This document shows positions 7,837-17,299 of a stretch of DNA of 19,572 nt, one piece after another. A program made the position numbers and the translations under genes. The stretch's first letter is position 1; each line of letters starts with the position of its first letter. The notes under the pieces are model-generated. The model was not told the origin of the DNA, did no database searches, and worked only from the letters and a program-made list of their open reading frames with translations. The stretch spans positions 1-19,572 of the forward strand of contig CAJUHG010000056.1 in assembly GCA_910586005.1 (NCBI GenBank), read 5' to 3'. This DNA comes from an uncultured Lachnospiraceae bacterium. GTDB taxonomy: Bacteria > Bacillota > Clostridia > Lachnospirales > Lachnospiraceae.

Positions 7837-10800
7837 GCACTTGATATTTCTTTCCATCTGAAGCAGTCTGAACCTTCTCATAGTTTATTTTTACCCCATC
7901 ATCCAAATCTATTTCAATTTGCAAAAGTGCTAAGTGCCCTATCTTCTCATCATATTCCCGACACTCTTTCAGTTGTTTTTGCAGCTTTTCTTTGCGTTTT
8001 GTTGCAACTGCGATTTCTCTTGAACTTTTACTGTTATCCATTGTGTCCTGCATACGATTGATTTCACTTTCATAAATACCTTCTATGTGGTGCAGATAAT
8101 CTACGCGAACCTTACCAATTGTATCTTTATTATAGCGGTGCATATAGATAAGGGCCTTACATCCATGTTGTTTTCCACTGTCAAAGAGCCAGTAAATCGG
8201 GCGTTTCTGATATACTTTTAGATGGTCGGCAAAGAAGTCTTTTAAGAAATAATTGCGGATTATTTCTCTAGAAGAATCGCCTTTATTCCCCAATGCCTGT
8301 CCAATAAAATCCAGATTATCTTCTAGCGTATCCTCACCATAGACCATTTTCACAAACTCTACAAACCTGCCAACGATATCATCTGAAAAATATTCTTCCT
8401 CTGTAATTGGAATTACATTATCTGCATCTACTTTCCAGCACTCTAATGGTTGTTTTCCATCTACTGGTAAATAATAAAATGGTGTTCCTAGTTGTTCCAC
8501 TGTGTATGTTTCATTTATTGGATTATTGGCAGTATCAGCAATTGTTCCATCATAATATGCATAAGTGTCCTTGATATCTCCACCAGCAAATAGTAATCCT
8601 TCTCTATCAAGAGAATATCGCCCAAACATACAGCCAACCGCATAAGAAATAAAACTGCGAATCTCTCTGCCTAAATCTGCCTTGCGGACAGTTACCTCTT
8701 TCTCCTCTACTTCAGGTGTCAATTCATCCTGCAAACCATAGATATCAATAAAAATGTGATTAAGTTCTTCTTCATTGGACTTTAATTGTTGAAACCGAAG
8801 AAAACACTCATTTTCCCAATTTGTAAATGCATCCTTGATATAATTTTTATCTTTGATATGATTTTCTCTATCTTCCTGCATTTCCTTTCTAGAAAATGAT
8901 GCACAGCGAATTAGCGGGTGCTGTGTAAAATCCCATGAGGTTTCAAAGGAGTCCCAGTCTAATTTACATATTTCAATATTATTTTTTACTATTTGTTCTA
9001 CTATTGATATCAATTCTGATTCTGTATATGGCAGTTTCTTTATGACCATAGGTGTAACATTCAAAGTAGGATTCAACAATGCAATTAATTCTTCTGCTAT
9101 TTTACTATTTAAAAAACCAAGTGTCATATAAATATTTTGCTCAAAATTTCCAAATAAACCTAATCCTGCTGAATCAAAAGTAAATCCCTCTTCAAAATAC
9201 CTAAAACTCGATTTAGAAGATGTTATTTTAGACCACCCTATATGTTCTTTAAAATAATAATTTTTTCCATCATACCTAAAGCCTTTATTTTTATGCATTT
9301 CTTTTAATGCTTTAGAATTATATTTCAATACTAATTCTCTATTACCATACCATTTTCTGTACTCTCCTCCCTTATTATGTGCAACATATAAATAGTTTTT
9401 TCTTGAATGCATATATGTATATCTATAATCAACTTCATGCCAAAATAATATAAAAACTGCATTTGCACCTGTACACATTCCAGCTTTCACATCATAATAA
9501 TTATTTAATGTTTTATCTTGAAATAAACCAAATATTACTTCACTCACCCAATACGCCACTGGACTTCCCGGGATTTTTGAGAAATTATCTGTACTTTGCT
9601 CATAATAAAAGCCACACTGATGATTTTCAATTGCTTCTAATGTTTTTTGTCTCTGTACTTCCATCCCACCTCGAAACTCTGTCAATCTTAAATAACAACC
9701 TTTTTTATTTACATAAGAATTTTTAAATACAAAAGTGCAAATTGGTACGGTTGCTTCTTCAAAGGCTGAATATTCAAATTGTATCAATTTTTCTATTGTT
9801 GCTTGTGTATATAGATACATCCTTAAATTTTCATAAGATTGTATAAACATCCATACATATGGTGTTAAAAATCCCAAATATCCTTCTGACTTAGCCATAT
9901 GTGAACATTTGATAATAAAAGCCGAAAAGAAATCTGATTTATAGTCTTTGTAATTATCTTTTATAAACTTATTTAATGTCACATTCATATTACTTGCACC
10001 CATATACGGCGGATTTGTCACCACCACCTCATAGTTCTGGCTTATAACCTCTGCAATACTTATCAATCTCCTTAGTTTTTCTTGTGTTTCCTCACTTCCC
10101 ATATTGTCAAAAGAAATCTGTCCACTGATATCCAAATCTTCCACAAATCTTTTCAACAATTTCCAATCACATGCATCTACATTTAAGATAGACCCATATT
10201 CTCTGGCATCTTCAAAGGTATGAAACAGATATTCTATCTGTTCTACTGCTGTCTTTCTCTCACGTTCACTGAATGATTTTCCAAAAAATTGTATCTGCTG
10301 TTTCTCTATCTCATTACTTTCCATAATCGCATAGACTTTTGGCACAGGTCTTACGTTTTCTTTTCCTCGGAAGAATCGCCTGTTATATCCTCTTCCCTTC
10401 ATCATAACTGCAAAATATGCAAGCTGATAAGCTCTCTTATCAATATCCAATCCATAAATATTATGTTCTACAATATCAAAGGCTGCATCTCTCTCACTGT
10501 ATCCTACACTTGTATAGATATCCATTAGCACATCAAACATGGCAATTAAAATATGACCACTTCCCATACATGGGTCTATGCACTTAATATCTGTTGGCTG
10601 TAAATCCTTATAATCTTTTCTGATTTCTGCCAACTGCAAATTGACAGATTCCTCCTGTATTGCTTCTGGCAGATAATAATTCCATCCAAATTGTTTTGCT
10701 GTCGCCTTTTCATCCGTTTGTGCATCTATCGCTCTTAGATGTTCGATCCATATTCTTCCTACAGAATTTTCTACCATATAGCGCACAATCCAATCTGGTG

Positions 10801-11617
10801 TAAAAAGTTGTGTTGCTGCTGGAATTCTTTCTTTTGTAATCTTAATGTTTTTCTTTAATTTTGCAAAGGTATCCTCTTTTAGCTCTGTGTTATAATACTG
10901 ATACATCCATCCTATGATTTCTACCTGTCCAGTAGGCGTTCCAGTTTCTCCAATATTACTGATATTAAAATTACTTTCCTCAATATCATGTACCAGACGA
11001 TACACAATTCCCTCTTGATCTGTAACTGAGACGTTCAGAAGTAATTCTGTATAATCAGATGTTTGCTCAAACAGGTCTGGAAGAATCTTGCTCAGCGCAT
11101 TACACTGTTTAATAAATAGGAAACAGAAAAGTTCATCCACATCATTATCATTTTTCATCTGTATTATATGTTCTGTTTCTTCCGGTGTAAATTCAATTTC
11201 TGCCTCAAATGGGGTGGTTACAAGATCAGGCTCTAATTTTCCACTCTCAGAAGAAAGTACTCTTACATGAGACGGAAGATAGTCATTTACTTCCATAAAT
11301 CGTATTGCAATCAGACGATTGAACCAAGTATAAGCTACTTCCTCTAAGATATCTTGATACGCAAGAGCATAGTTAGAATCTCTCTCTTTCTTTTCTATTT
11401 CCTCTACTAACTTTCTACGCTGCTTGATTTTTTCTCCGCTAATAACATATGGGTCAGCAGTTCCAATATCATAAAATTCTGTTGTCTTAGTAGATTGTGG
11501 TAATGCTTTTGTTATTCCATTTTCAGTAATCCCCATAAAACTAGCACGATACTTTATATCTGCTATCAGTCTATTTCTTGCCCATATCGCAAAATTCTTA
11601 ATTACAGTCTTGTCCAT
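7823..11617 (-). CDS. pglX: BREX adenine-specific DNA methyltransferase PglX
   Basis: PglX methylates adenine in a short non-palindromic host motif and so marks self DNA for BREX. It shows SAM-binding motif I, DPCMGSGHILIAMF, near residue 350 and the catalytic motif NPPYMGASNM near residue 536, the order of gamma-class N6-adenine methyltransferases. The N-terminus (MDKTVIKNFAIWARNRLI) is typical of PglX/BrxX. The region after NPPY, roughly residues 560-890, is more variable and is the probable target-recognition part; the end is helical and coiled (KRKEKLQKQLKE). ATG 11617 is preferred to the upstream GTG at 11626 because AAGGGG lies 8 bases before it and family members start at MDK. Length about 1264 residues is usual. 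It starts 12 bases after brxC. The recognised motif cannot be read from the sequence. Confidence 0.95.
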   Translation of the reverse strand: MDKTVIKNFAIWARNRLIADIKYRASFMGITENGITKALPQSTKTTEFYDIGTADPYVISGEKIKQRRKLVEEIEKKERDSNYALAYQDILEEVAYTWFNRLIAIRFMEVNDYLPSHVRVLSSESGKLEPDLVTTPFEAEIEFTPEETEHIIQMKNDNDVDELFCFLFIKQCNALSKILPDLFEQTSDYTELLLNVSVTDQEGIVYRLVHDIEESNFNISNIGETGTPTGQVEIIGWMYQYYNTELKEDTFAKLKKNIKITKERIPAATQLFTPDWIVRYMVENSVGRIWIEHLRAIDAQTDEKATAKQFGWNYYLPEAIQEESVNLQLAEIRKDYKDLQPTDIKCIDPCMGSGHILIAMFDVLMDIYTSVGYSERDAAFDIVEHNIYGLDIDKRAYQLAYFAVMMKGRGYNRRFFRGKENVRPVPKVYAIMESNEIEKQQIQFFGKSFSERERKTAVEQIEYLFHTFEDAREYGSILNVDACDWKLLKRFVEDLDISGQISFDNMGSEETQEKLRRLISIAEVISQNYEVVVTNPPYMGASNMNVTLNKFIKDNYKDYKSDFFSAFIIKCSHMAKSEGYLGFLTPYVWMFIQSYENLRMYLYTQATIEKLIQFEYSAFEEATVPICTFVFKNSYVNKKGCYLRLTEFRGGMEVQRQKTLEAIENHQCGFYYEQSTDNFSKIPGSPVAYWVSEVIFGLFQDKTLNNYYDVKAGMCTGANAVFILFWHEVDYRYTYMHSRKNYLYVAHNKGGEYRKWYGNRELVLKYNSKALKEMHKNKGFRYDGKNYYFKEHIGWSKITSSKSSFRYFEEGFTFDSAGLGLFGNFEQNIYMTLGFLNSKIAEELIALLNPTLNVTPMVIKKLPYTESELISIVEQIVKNNIEICKLDWDSFETSWDFTQHPLIRCASFSRKEMQEDRENHIKDKNYIKDAFTNWENECFLRFQQLKSNEEELNHIFIDIYGLQDELTPEVEEKEVTVRKADLGREIRSFISYAVGCMFGRYSLDREGLLFAGGDIKDTYAYYDGTIADTANNPINETYTVEQLGTPFYYLPVDGKQPLECWKVDADNVIPITEEEYFSDDIVGRFVEFVKMVYGEDTLEDNLDFIGQALGNKGDSSREIIRNYFLKDFFADHLKVYQKRPIYWLFDSGKQHGCKALIYMHRYNKDTIGKVRVDYLHHIEGIYESEINRMQDTMDNSKSSREIAVATKRKEKLQKQLKECREYDEKIGHLALLQIEIDLDDGVKINYEKVQTASDGKKYQVLAKI

Positions 11618-11629
11618 ACATGTCACCCC

Positions 11630-14600
11630 TTAAAATTCAATGCTTACAATTGTATCTGTTTCCAATTCAGAAACCAAACGCAAACGAAACTCCTTAAGAT
11701 ATTTCTCTATATCTTCTATGGATTCTAATCTCCAAGATGCAGCTCTTGTGATATTCTTAATCGAGACATTTTTTGTTTTCTTTACCTTCATTTCTTTCTT
11801 AACCTCAGCTTCTATCTGCTCTCTATTAATTTGTCCTTTTTCCTTTGCCTCGGCTTCTAGGCGCCTTCTGACTTCCTCTGCTTTTTTTATAGCAATATTT
11901 CTATCTGTCTGATCCATTTCGTTCAACAGACGAATCTTTAAAGCCTCTGCTCTGTCTGCATATCCTCGGAGTATAGATATATTGGTACATCCCTTTGCCC
12001 CATCAATAATTTCCTGAAACATGGTTATATAAGTATGCTGTTTCATGTTTGCATACTCTTTTGTCTTTAACACTTCAAATATTCTATGCTGTGATTCATA
12101 GACAGAATCAAGTACAGGCGCAAGCTGTAAATCCAACACATTTGTGTATACTTCTTGAAACTTCTGAAGGAGCTCTGAAAGTTTTGGAATATCACGATAG
12201 GGAGATTGCTTTTTCACAATTGTATTAATTTCAGCTACAATTTGCTCTAATTCCCCATCAACAATATAAGTCTTACTATCCTCATACTTACTTAAATAAA
12301 GCAAAGCCTTATCAAAAATTCCTTTCTGCTCCCCATTAAAAAACTCTTTAACTGGTTCATAATCCTCCGCAAAATCAAGTAAATTGTCTTGCTTCTTGGC
12401 TATGGTTTGATAAAATTCTGTTGGTGTTTCAATCTGTGTCAGACCAAGTAACAGCTTCTTTCCATATGTAATGATATGCTTCCCAGGATAGTGTGCTGTC
12501 TGATACCATATTTCTAATTCTCCTAATAAAGCATTCATTTTTATTGCAAAACTAATAAAACTGTTCATTATCACATCTTCATCCTCTGATGTACTTGCAG
12601 TTCCAAAAAGTTCTTTCATGATATCTTTGGTAATTTTCTTTTCCTTCTCAGATACACGAATCTTTTCCTCTATCATCAACTTTTCTGCAAAATTCTTTTT
12701 GGTGATATATTGAATGATTTCCTCTGCATCTTTATTGTGTAATGTGATAGTTGCACCATTGATGGAAAATGCCAAATCTCCCCGTTTAAATAATTTAGCA
12801 ACCAGCCAATGCACATCATCCTCCACAAAACCATAAGGAGCTTTCATAAAACGATCTTTTATCGTTTTCATAGATGTTTTCATATGCATACGGCTATTAC
12901 TTGCAATATATTGCAATACATCATCCAACGCATGGATATTAGCTTCTGTTCCACCCTCCAAATTAAGAGAAATCTGATTTGTGGTTCTAAACATTTTATG
13001 AATTTCATTCTCTCCATAAGCAACATCAATATAGGATAATTTATGATATACTGTGGAAACCAAGCGTCCTAATGCTTCATTGATTCTACTAGAAACTTCT
13101 TTGACACCAATCTGCGCCTTATCTCCATTTACATAAATATCTGCCTCTTTTATAGCCTCTGTAAGAAATAGCTTTGCATTGGCATGGCGCTCTCTCATTT
13201 CCAAACGTTTCTCATCTTTAATCATCTCATATTGTGACAAAGCAGATGAAGTATTGAAACGAAGAAATTTTTCAATCTTTAAGTATCTTTGAATTTCATC
13301 CATAAAAGCCCTGTCATCTGGCAAAACTACAAGTACTTCCCTACCCTGTCCTGATATCATTCTAAGGGTAATTTCATCTGTACCATATTCTGAGGCAGGT
13401 GTTAAAATGCGCACACCTATATCATAATTCTGGTTCGCCTTATATGGTCTGTCATCCACAAATGAATGAAAGCCAAATGCATAACGCCCGTTAAAAGCTG
13501 GATAACGGTATTTCTTATCCCTAAATATATCTTCAAAAATCAGTTCTGATACTTGTCTGATTACCTCAGCCATTTCTACATTCTGACTTTCAATCTCACG
13601 ATTGATTTCCTGTTCTTCATCAGTCAGAAATATATAGATGTCTTTGTTTTTTTGCACAAGCATTTGTCTTATCAGAATCTTTAGTGCATCTTCTACTTTC
13701 CCCTTTAATTCAATACGATCTTCTTCTATATTAGAAATCATAAGACTTGTAATATTATCAATGTTTGCAGTAATATCTTGCACATACTTTATCATAAACA
13801 AAGTCTTTAATACATTGATTGCAAATACATCCTCTGTCTTTTTATCTGGATTGATAAAGCTGTTGTCATAAGCCTTAATAATTACCCCTCTATGGCTATG
13901 ATCAAGAAAATTCTCTAAGGCGTCATAGAAGGCATGAAATGGAATAATGGTTCCTTCCTTATGTTCCATATACGCCATTGCTGATTCTTTAAACATTGCA
14001 AGCATGGAACGTTCGCCCTCCGATAAATGTTTTCCAGAAGCTCCATGCGTACGAATCGAAGTTAATACACTTGCTAGCAAATGAAACTGATATGGCACAA
14101 ATGGATACACAGATGCAAAATCCTTTTCATCTGCATATAATTTCTTCTCCACATCATCATGAAACACTATCTTATTCTTAATTGTAGTAGCCTTCTGACC
14201 ATACAATAAACGCAAAGTCTGGGCAGATGTCTCTTTTTTCTCCAAAATTCTTTTTTTGATAACCTCATCCACATTCGCTGATGACAAGGAAAGTCTTGTA
14301 TCAAATCGACCTTGAATTTTAGAAAAATCATTTCCTTTTACCTTTGTAATGGAATCAATATCCTGCTGGCTGGTTACAATCACCCATGCTTTTCCCTGAC
14401 ATTCTTTTCCAAGTTCTTCACAGACAGTCTGCAAATTCAGCATAAGATTAGAATTATCACCTATGTATTGTCCAATCTCATCTACCAAAAATACTACATG
14501 ATGGTTCACATTACTTTCTTTTTCAATTTTGCCAAGATTCGTTTTATCATAATTTTTCTTGTGTTCTATATATGTTTTTACTCTCTTTGCAAAATCTTCT

Positions 14601-15316
14601 ATACTAATCTTATAGGGTTCTGCTGCTTTTTCACACCAGTTTCTTGCAGCAGCTTCACTCATAAAATCCATTTCTACCAAAGTATCTACTACATCATCTT
14701 GTATAAAATCAAAATCTTGTCTAGAATCTTCCCATGCATCTCCATATATTTCCTCAAATTTTTGTTTAAATTCCTCTAATTTGCCTTCCTCATTCAGCTT
14801 ACGCTCTAAATCCGCAAGAAAAGGAATTGCACCGCAAAAACCCTGCATTTCATTGAATACTTTCAAAAATACATTTACAATAGTATCTTTATTTTGTTTA
14901 CTTCCTCCATCGCTCTTTGAATCAATATTGAAAAGTACAACATCTGTAGGCGTGCTTGCTGCAAGCTGCATATCAGCAAGCACACTTGGATTTGCAATCT
15001 TATTATCATCTATAAAATAATCAATCGCTTTTTTGCCGCCAACCTCCTTGTTGGCCAAAAGATAAGAAAGTATTTTTAAAAAGTGTGATTTACCACTTCC
15101 AAAAAAACCAGAAATCCACACACCTGTCTTTGAAGTATTTCCATTGATACCTGTTTTATAAGCTGCAAAGAAATCTGCAAAATGTTTTTGCAATTCTCTT
15201 GTCACTACATATTCTTCTAATTCTTGTACAATATTTTCTTCTTCACTCTGACCTACAATAATTACCCCTTGCAAGTCCCTGTCTATTGGCTTTGCAAATA
15301 TATTCTTTATCTGCAT
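11630..15316 (-). CDS. brxC: BREX ATPase BrxC
   Basis: BrxC is the large P-loop ATPase of the BREX core, essential for phage resistance and methylation; recent work describes it as an oligomeric DNA-associated ATPase. Walker A is ISGFFGSGKSHFLKIL near residue 70 and Walker B is HHVVFLVDEIGQYIG near residue 275; a sensor-like WVIVTSQQDI follows about 40 residues later. The long C-terminal half is helical with a charged segment (KKAEEVRRRLEAEAKEKG) near residue 1140. ATG 15316 is favoured over ATG 15331 because a perfect AGGAGG sits 6 bases before it and the product then begins MQIKNIF, the usual BrxC start. The upstream ATG overlaps the brxB stop as ATGA, so re-initiation there is also possible. 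At about 1228 residues the length is typical. Confidence 0.95.
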   Translation of the reverse strand: MQIKNIFAKPIDRDLQGVIIVGQSEEENIVQELEEYVVTRELQKHFADFFAAYKTGINGNTSKTGVWISGFFGSGKSHFLKILSYLLANKEVGGKKAIDYFIDDNKIANPSVLADMQLAASTPTDVVLFNIDSKSDGGSKQNKDTIVNVFLKVFNEMQGFCGAIPFLADLERKLNEEGKLEEFKQKFEEIYGDAWEDSRQDFDFIQDDVVDTLVEMDFMSEAAARNWCEKAAEPYKISIEDFAKRVKTYIEHKKNYDKTNLGKIEKESNVNHHVVFLVDEIGQYIGDNSNLMLNLQTVCEELGKECQGKAWVIVTSQQDIDSITKVKGNDFSKIQGRFDTRLSLSSANVDEVIKKRILEKKETSAQTLRLLYGQKATTIKNKIVFHDDVEKKLYADEKDFASVYPFVPYQFHLLASVLTSIRTHGASGKHLSEGERSMLAMFKESAMAYMEHKEGTIIPFHAFYDALENFLDHSHRGVIIKAYDNSFINPDKKTEDVFAINVLKTLFMIKYVQDITANIDNITSLMISNIEEDRIELKGKVEDALKILIRQMLVQKNKDIYIFLTDEEQEINREIESQNVEMAEVIRQVSELIFEDIFRDKKYRYPAFNGRYAFGFHSFVDDRPYKANQNYDIGVRILTPASEYGTDEITLRMISGQGREVLVVLPDDRAFMDEIQRYLKIEKFLRFNTSSALSQYEMIKDEKRLEMRERHANAKLFLTEAIKEADIYVNGDKAQIGVKEVSSRINEALGRLVSTVYHKLSYIDVAYGENEIHKMFRTTNQISLNLEGGTEANIHALDDVLQYIASNSRMHMKTSMKTIKDRFMKAPYGFVEDDVHWLVAKLFKRGDLAFSINGATITLHNKDAEEIIQYITKKNFAEKLMIEEKIRVSEKEKKITKDIMKELFGTASTSEDEDVIMNSFISFAIKMNALLGELEIWYQTAHYPGKHIITYGKKLLLGLTQIETPTEFYQTIAKKQDNLLDFAEDYEPVKEFFNGEQKGIFDKALLYLSKYEDSKTYIVDGELEQIVAEINTIVKKQSPYRDIPKLSELLQKFQEVYTNVLDLQLAPVLDSVYESQHRIFEVLKTKEYANMKQHTYITMFQEIIDGAKGCTNISILRGYADRAEALKIRLLNEMDQTDRNIAIKKAEEVRRRLEAEAKEKGQINREQIEAEVKKEMKVKKTKNVSIKNITRAASWRLESIEDIEKYLKEFRLRLVSELETDTIVSIEF

Positions 15317-15327
15317 GTTCTTCCTCC

Positions 15328-15918
15328 TCATCGAACCAAGCGAAATGCTCGGTAATAGTTATCTTCATGATATTTATTAAATATAATCAATTCTTGTTCT
15401 GTATAAGTTCCTGGATAAAATAATATCATAGGAACTTTTGCAAATGTCTGTGGCATATTATAGAGTATTTTGTTAAATACCTCTGAAGATTGCAAAAGTG
15501 GATAACACTTTCCTACTCCCGTAAAAAATACAACTGCATGTTCTGGTGTACGCTCTGCAATATATGTTACAATTAAATTTTCCTTATCTGTAATCTTTAA
15601 GGAACGCTGAATAGCAGTTGCAACTTTTAATATTCCTCGCCTTTCCTCCATCTGATAGCATTTTTCCATAAAGTTTTTTTCTTGAAGATGTTCTATCATC
15701 AAATCATATAAATCATATACAACTAGCGTATATCCATTGATACCTTTTGAGTTCTTGTCCTTTAAATACTTTATTCTATCTCTTACAATCAGTTCATATT
15801 CTGGAGCATAATCAAACACCCAATAATTTACCTCATTTGCCTTCCCTTTTGTCTGACGAAAAGAAGGCTTTTTGATGATTTCCTCCATCTTGTCTAATCT
15901 TTCTTCTATACTTGCCAT
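15328..15918 (-). CDS. brxB: BREX protein BrxB (DUF1788)
   Basis: BrxB is a small core BREX protein of the DUF1788 family, needed for the activity of studied type 1 systems; its biochemical role is not settled. The sequence has the family pattern: an N-terminal helix MASIEERLDKMEEII, then VNYWVFDYAPEYEL, YTLVVYDLYDLMIE, and a C-terminal VPMILFYPGTYTEQEL segment near the end. The frame is open further upstream to 15975. ATG 15918 is chosen because it overlaps the brxA stop as TAATG, has GGAG 8 bases upstream, and gives 196 residues, the usual size. Its TGA overlaps the upstream ATG of brxC. Translational coupling of brxA, brxB and brxC implies balanced production. Confidence 0.93.
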   Translation of the reverse strand: MASIEERLDKMEEIIKKPSFRQTKGKANEVNYWVFDYAPEYELIVRDRIKYLKDKNSKGINGYTLVVYDLYDLMIEHLQEKNFMEKCYQMEERRGILKVATAIQRSLKITDKENLIVTYIAERTPEHAVVFFTGVGKCYPLLQSSEVFNKILYNMPQTFAKVPMILFYPGTYTEQELIIFNKYHEDNYYRAFRLVR

Positions 15919-16520
15919 TATCGTACTCCTGTAAGTGCTTCTACCATAATTTTCATGTTGTAATTCACAAGCCATTGCTCCATTACTGGATCTAATATTG
16001 GCTTATAAATCTTACGAACCATTTTTCCTTTATCAGTCATGCCAGATTCAAACAGCATGGTTTTATAAGATCTTCCCAGACGATTTAATGTGGCATCTGT
16101 CCACTTTGCCACTTTTTTATCTTGCAACTGCTTATCACTGAAAAAAATGCTTATATCACTATTGGCAAATTCATTGCTTCCAATTATCATTTTCTCTCTG
16201 ATCACTTCATACACAAAATCAAAAAACAATGTATCATGTGCCATTGTAGCTACTAAATTAAACATCTTTTGTGTTGCCAAGTCTCCATCCATAAAAACAG
16301 GATAAAATGAATCATCCAATGATTTTATTCTTGCTGATACAGTACTGTATATTTGACCAGACCTAAGCGCTGTTGGCGCACCAAATAAATTTTCCTGTTG
16401 ATTGATCTCTTTTATATCTGTAAGTGTTTTTCCTTCTGTTAGAAGCTTTATTACAGTTTTAAATTCCATAAACCAAAATGAGAATTTTACTGCACCTGCA
16501 CTATATTCTTTTCGTTCCAT
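15918..16520 (-). CDS. brxA: BREX protein BrxA (DUF1819)
   Basis: BrxA is the first gene of type 1 BREX operons and belongs to the DUF1819 family. Solved homologues are small all-helical DNA-binding proteins, and the gene is not always essential. The 200-residue product shows the family features: the opening AGAVKFSFWFMEFKTVIKLL, a long middle helix region with FFDFVYEVIREKM, and the C-terminal WTDATLNRLGRSYKTMLFESG followed by PILDPVMEQWL. ATG 16520 is preceded by AAGAGGTG with a 9-base spacer. It heads the operon. No clean sigma-A promoter was found in the 310 bases upstream, where a broken regulator gene lies instead. Confidence 0.93.
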   Translation of the reverse strand: MERKEYSAGAVKFSFWFMEFKTVIKLLTEGKTLTDIKEINQQENLFGAPTALRSGQIYSTVSARIKSLDDSFYPVFMDGDLATQKMFNLVATMAHDTLFFDFVYEVIREKMIIGSNEFANSDISIFFSDKQLQDKKVAKWTDATLNRLGRSYKTMLFESGMTDKGKMVRKIYKPILDPVMEQWLVNYNMKIMVEALTGVR

Positions 16521-16830
16521 TATAATTGCACCTCTTTAAAGTGTTTTTTCATTTTCCATTTTATCTTGCACAGGCATTCAAAAACACCATCCATGTTCCT
16601 GCTTCTAGGAGCGGATCAACTTTGCTGACAAAATTAAATCTGCGCTTCTGCCTGATGAAAATCTTTTTTCTTCATGTCTTTATCAATTAACATTTTAAAT
16701 AATTTGTTATAAATATATCTATCATTTTCTTCTTTGCAGCTATTAATTTATCAGTCCAAATAACAGAAATATTATACTATAGAAGAATAAAAAAAACTAT
16801 GAGAAATCAAAATTTATGGAGGTAATCTAA
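16521..16830. other. Divergent intergenic region between brxA and the acetyltransferase gene
   Basis: This 310-bp stretch must hold the start signals for the minus-strand defence operon and the plus-strand GNAT gene. It contains the XRE remnant at 16634-16747, the brxA ribosome site AAGAGGTG and the GNAT ribosome site GGAGG (16818-16822). A TATACT hexamer at 16773-16778 on the plus strand could be a -10 box for the GNAT gene, but no good -35 stands at the right distance. For brxA no convincing promoter pair was found. Confidence 0.5.
16634..16747 (-). pseudogene. Remnant of an XRE-family (HTH_26-like) regulator
   Basis: A 37-codon open stretch on the minus strand encodes IYNKLFKMLIDKDMKKKDF followed by HQAEAQI and a stop. 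This closely matches the N-terminal helix-turn-helix of small Cro/C1-type regulators, which typically start with YNKLWKLLIDKDMKKKDL and run to about 70 residues. Here there is no start codon in frame and the protein ends at the first DNA-recognition helix, so the gene is dead. It points toward brxA, ending 113 bases before its ATG. This places a broken regulator exactly where a BREX control gene might stand. Downstream, other short open stretches in different frames are seen but not identified. Confidence 0.6.
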
Positions 16831-17292
16831 ATGAACTTTAATAGAACAGATGGGAAAAATAAAGATTTTATAGAAAACTGTAGACTTCTTGATATGGATT
16901 TGGATAGGCGTGTTGGGAAAAAGATAAAAAGAGATAAATACAAAAAGTTTAACCAGTTAGATGAAATACAACAAGCTATTGTTGTTTATGAAGATAACAA
17001 GGTAATTGGCGGCGGTGCTATCAGAAAATATGATGATGAAAATATAGAATTAAAGAGAGTATTTATACATCCTGAATATCAAGGACAAGGAATAGGAAGC
17101 AAACTTGTTTCCATGCTGATAGAATGGGCTATGGAATTGGGGTATCACAGAATGATTCTTGAAACAGGGGAATTATTGTCTGAATCCTGTGCTTTATATA
17201 ATAAATTAGGATTTAAAGTGATTCCCAATTATGGTCCCTATAGGAATATGCCAGAATCTTTGTGTATGGCAAAGAATTTAAAAAACAAATAA
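16831..17292 (+). CDS. GNAT-family N-acetyltransferase
   Basis: Predicted acetyl-CoA-dependent N-acetyltransferase of 153 residues, cytoplasmic, substrate unknown. The GNAT core is clear: strand 4 IELKRVFIHPEYQ (72-84), the acetyl-CoA pyrophosphate loop QGQGIGSKL (84-92), the following helix VSMLIEWAMELGY, and the C-terminal strand with ALYNKLGFKVIPNYGPY (about 125-141). The ending SLCMAKNL is usual for small-molecule or peptide GNATs with a YGPY segment. ATG 16831 has GGAGG 8 bases upstream. It is transcribed away from the BREX operon, and nothing in the sequence ties it to defence. The family call is firm and the substrate is open. Confidence 0.92.
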   Translation: MNFNRTDGKNKDFIENCRLLDMDLDRRVGKKIKRDKYKKFNQLDEIQQAIVVYEDNKVIGGGAIRKYDDENIELKRVFIHPEYQGQGIGSKLVSMLIEWAMELGYHRMILETGELLSESCALYNKLGFKVIPNYGPYRNMPESLCMAKNLKNK

Positions 17293-17299
17293 ATTTCAG

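Noticed and set aside
14312..14779. 155-codon plus-strand open frame
   Set aside because: It lies wholly antisense to the conserved ATPase region of brxC; its F/I/Y/C-rich composition is what an antisense reading of an AT-rich gene gives.
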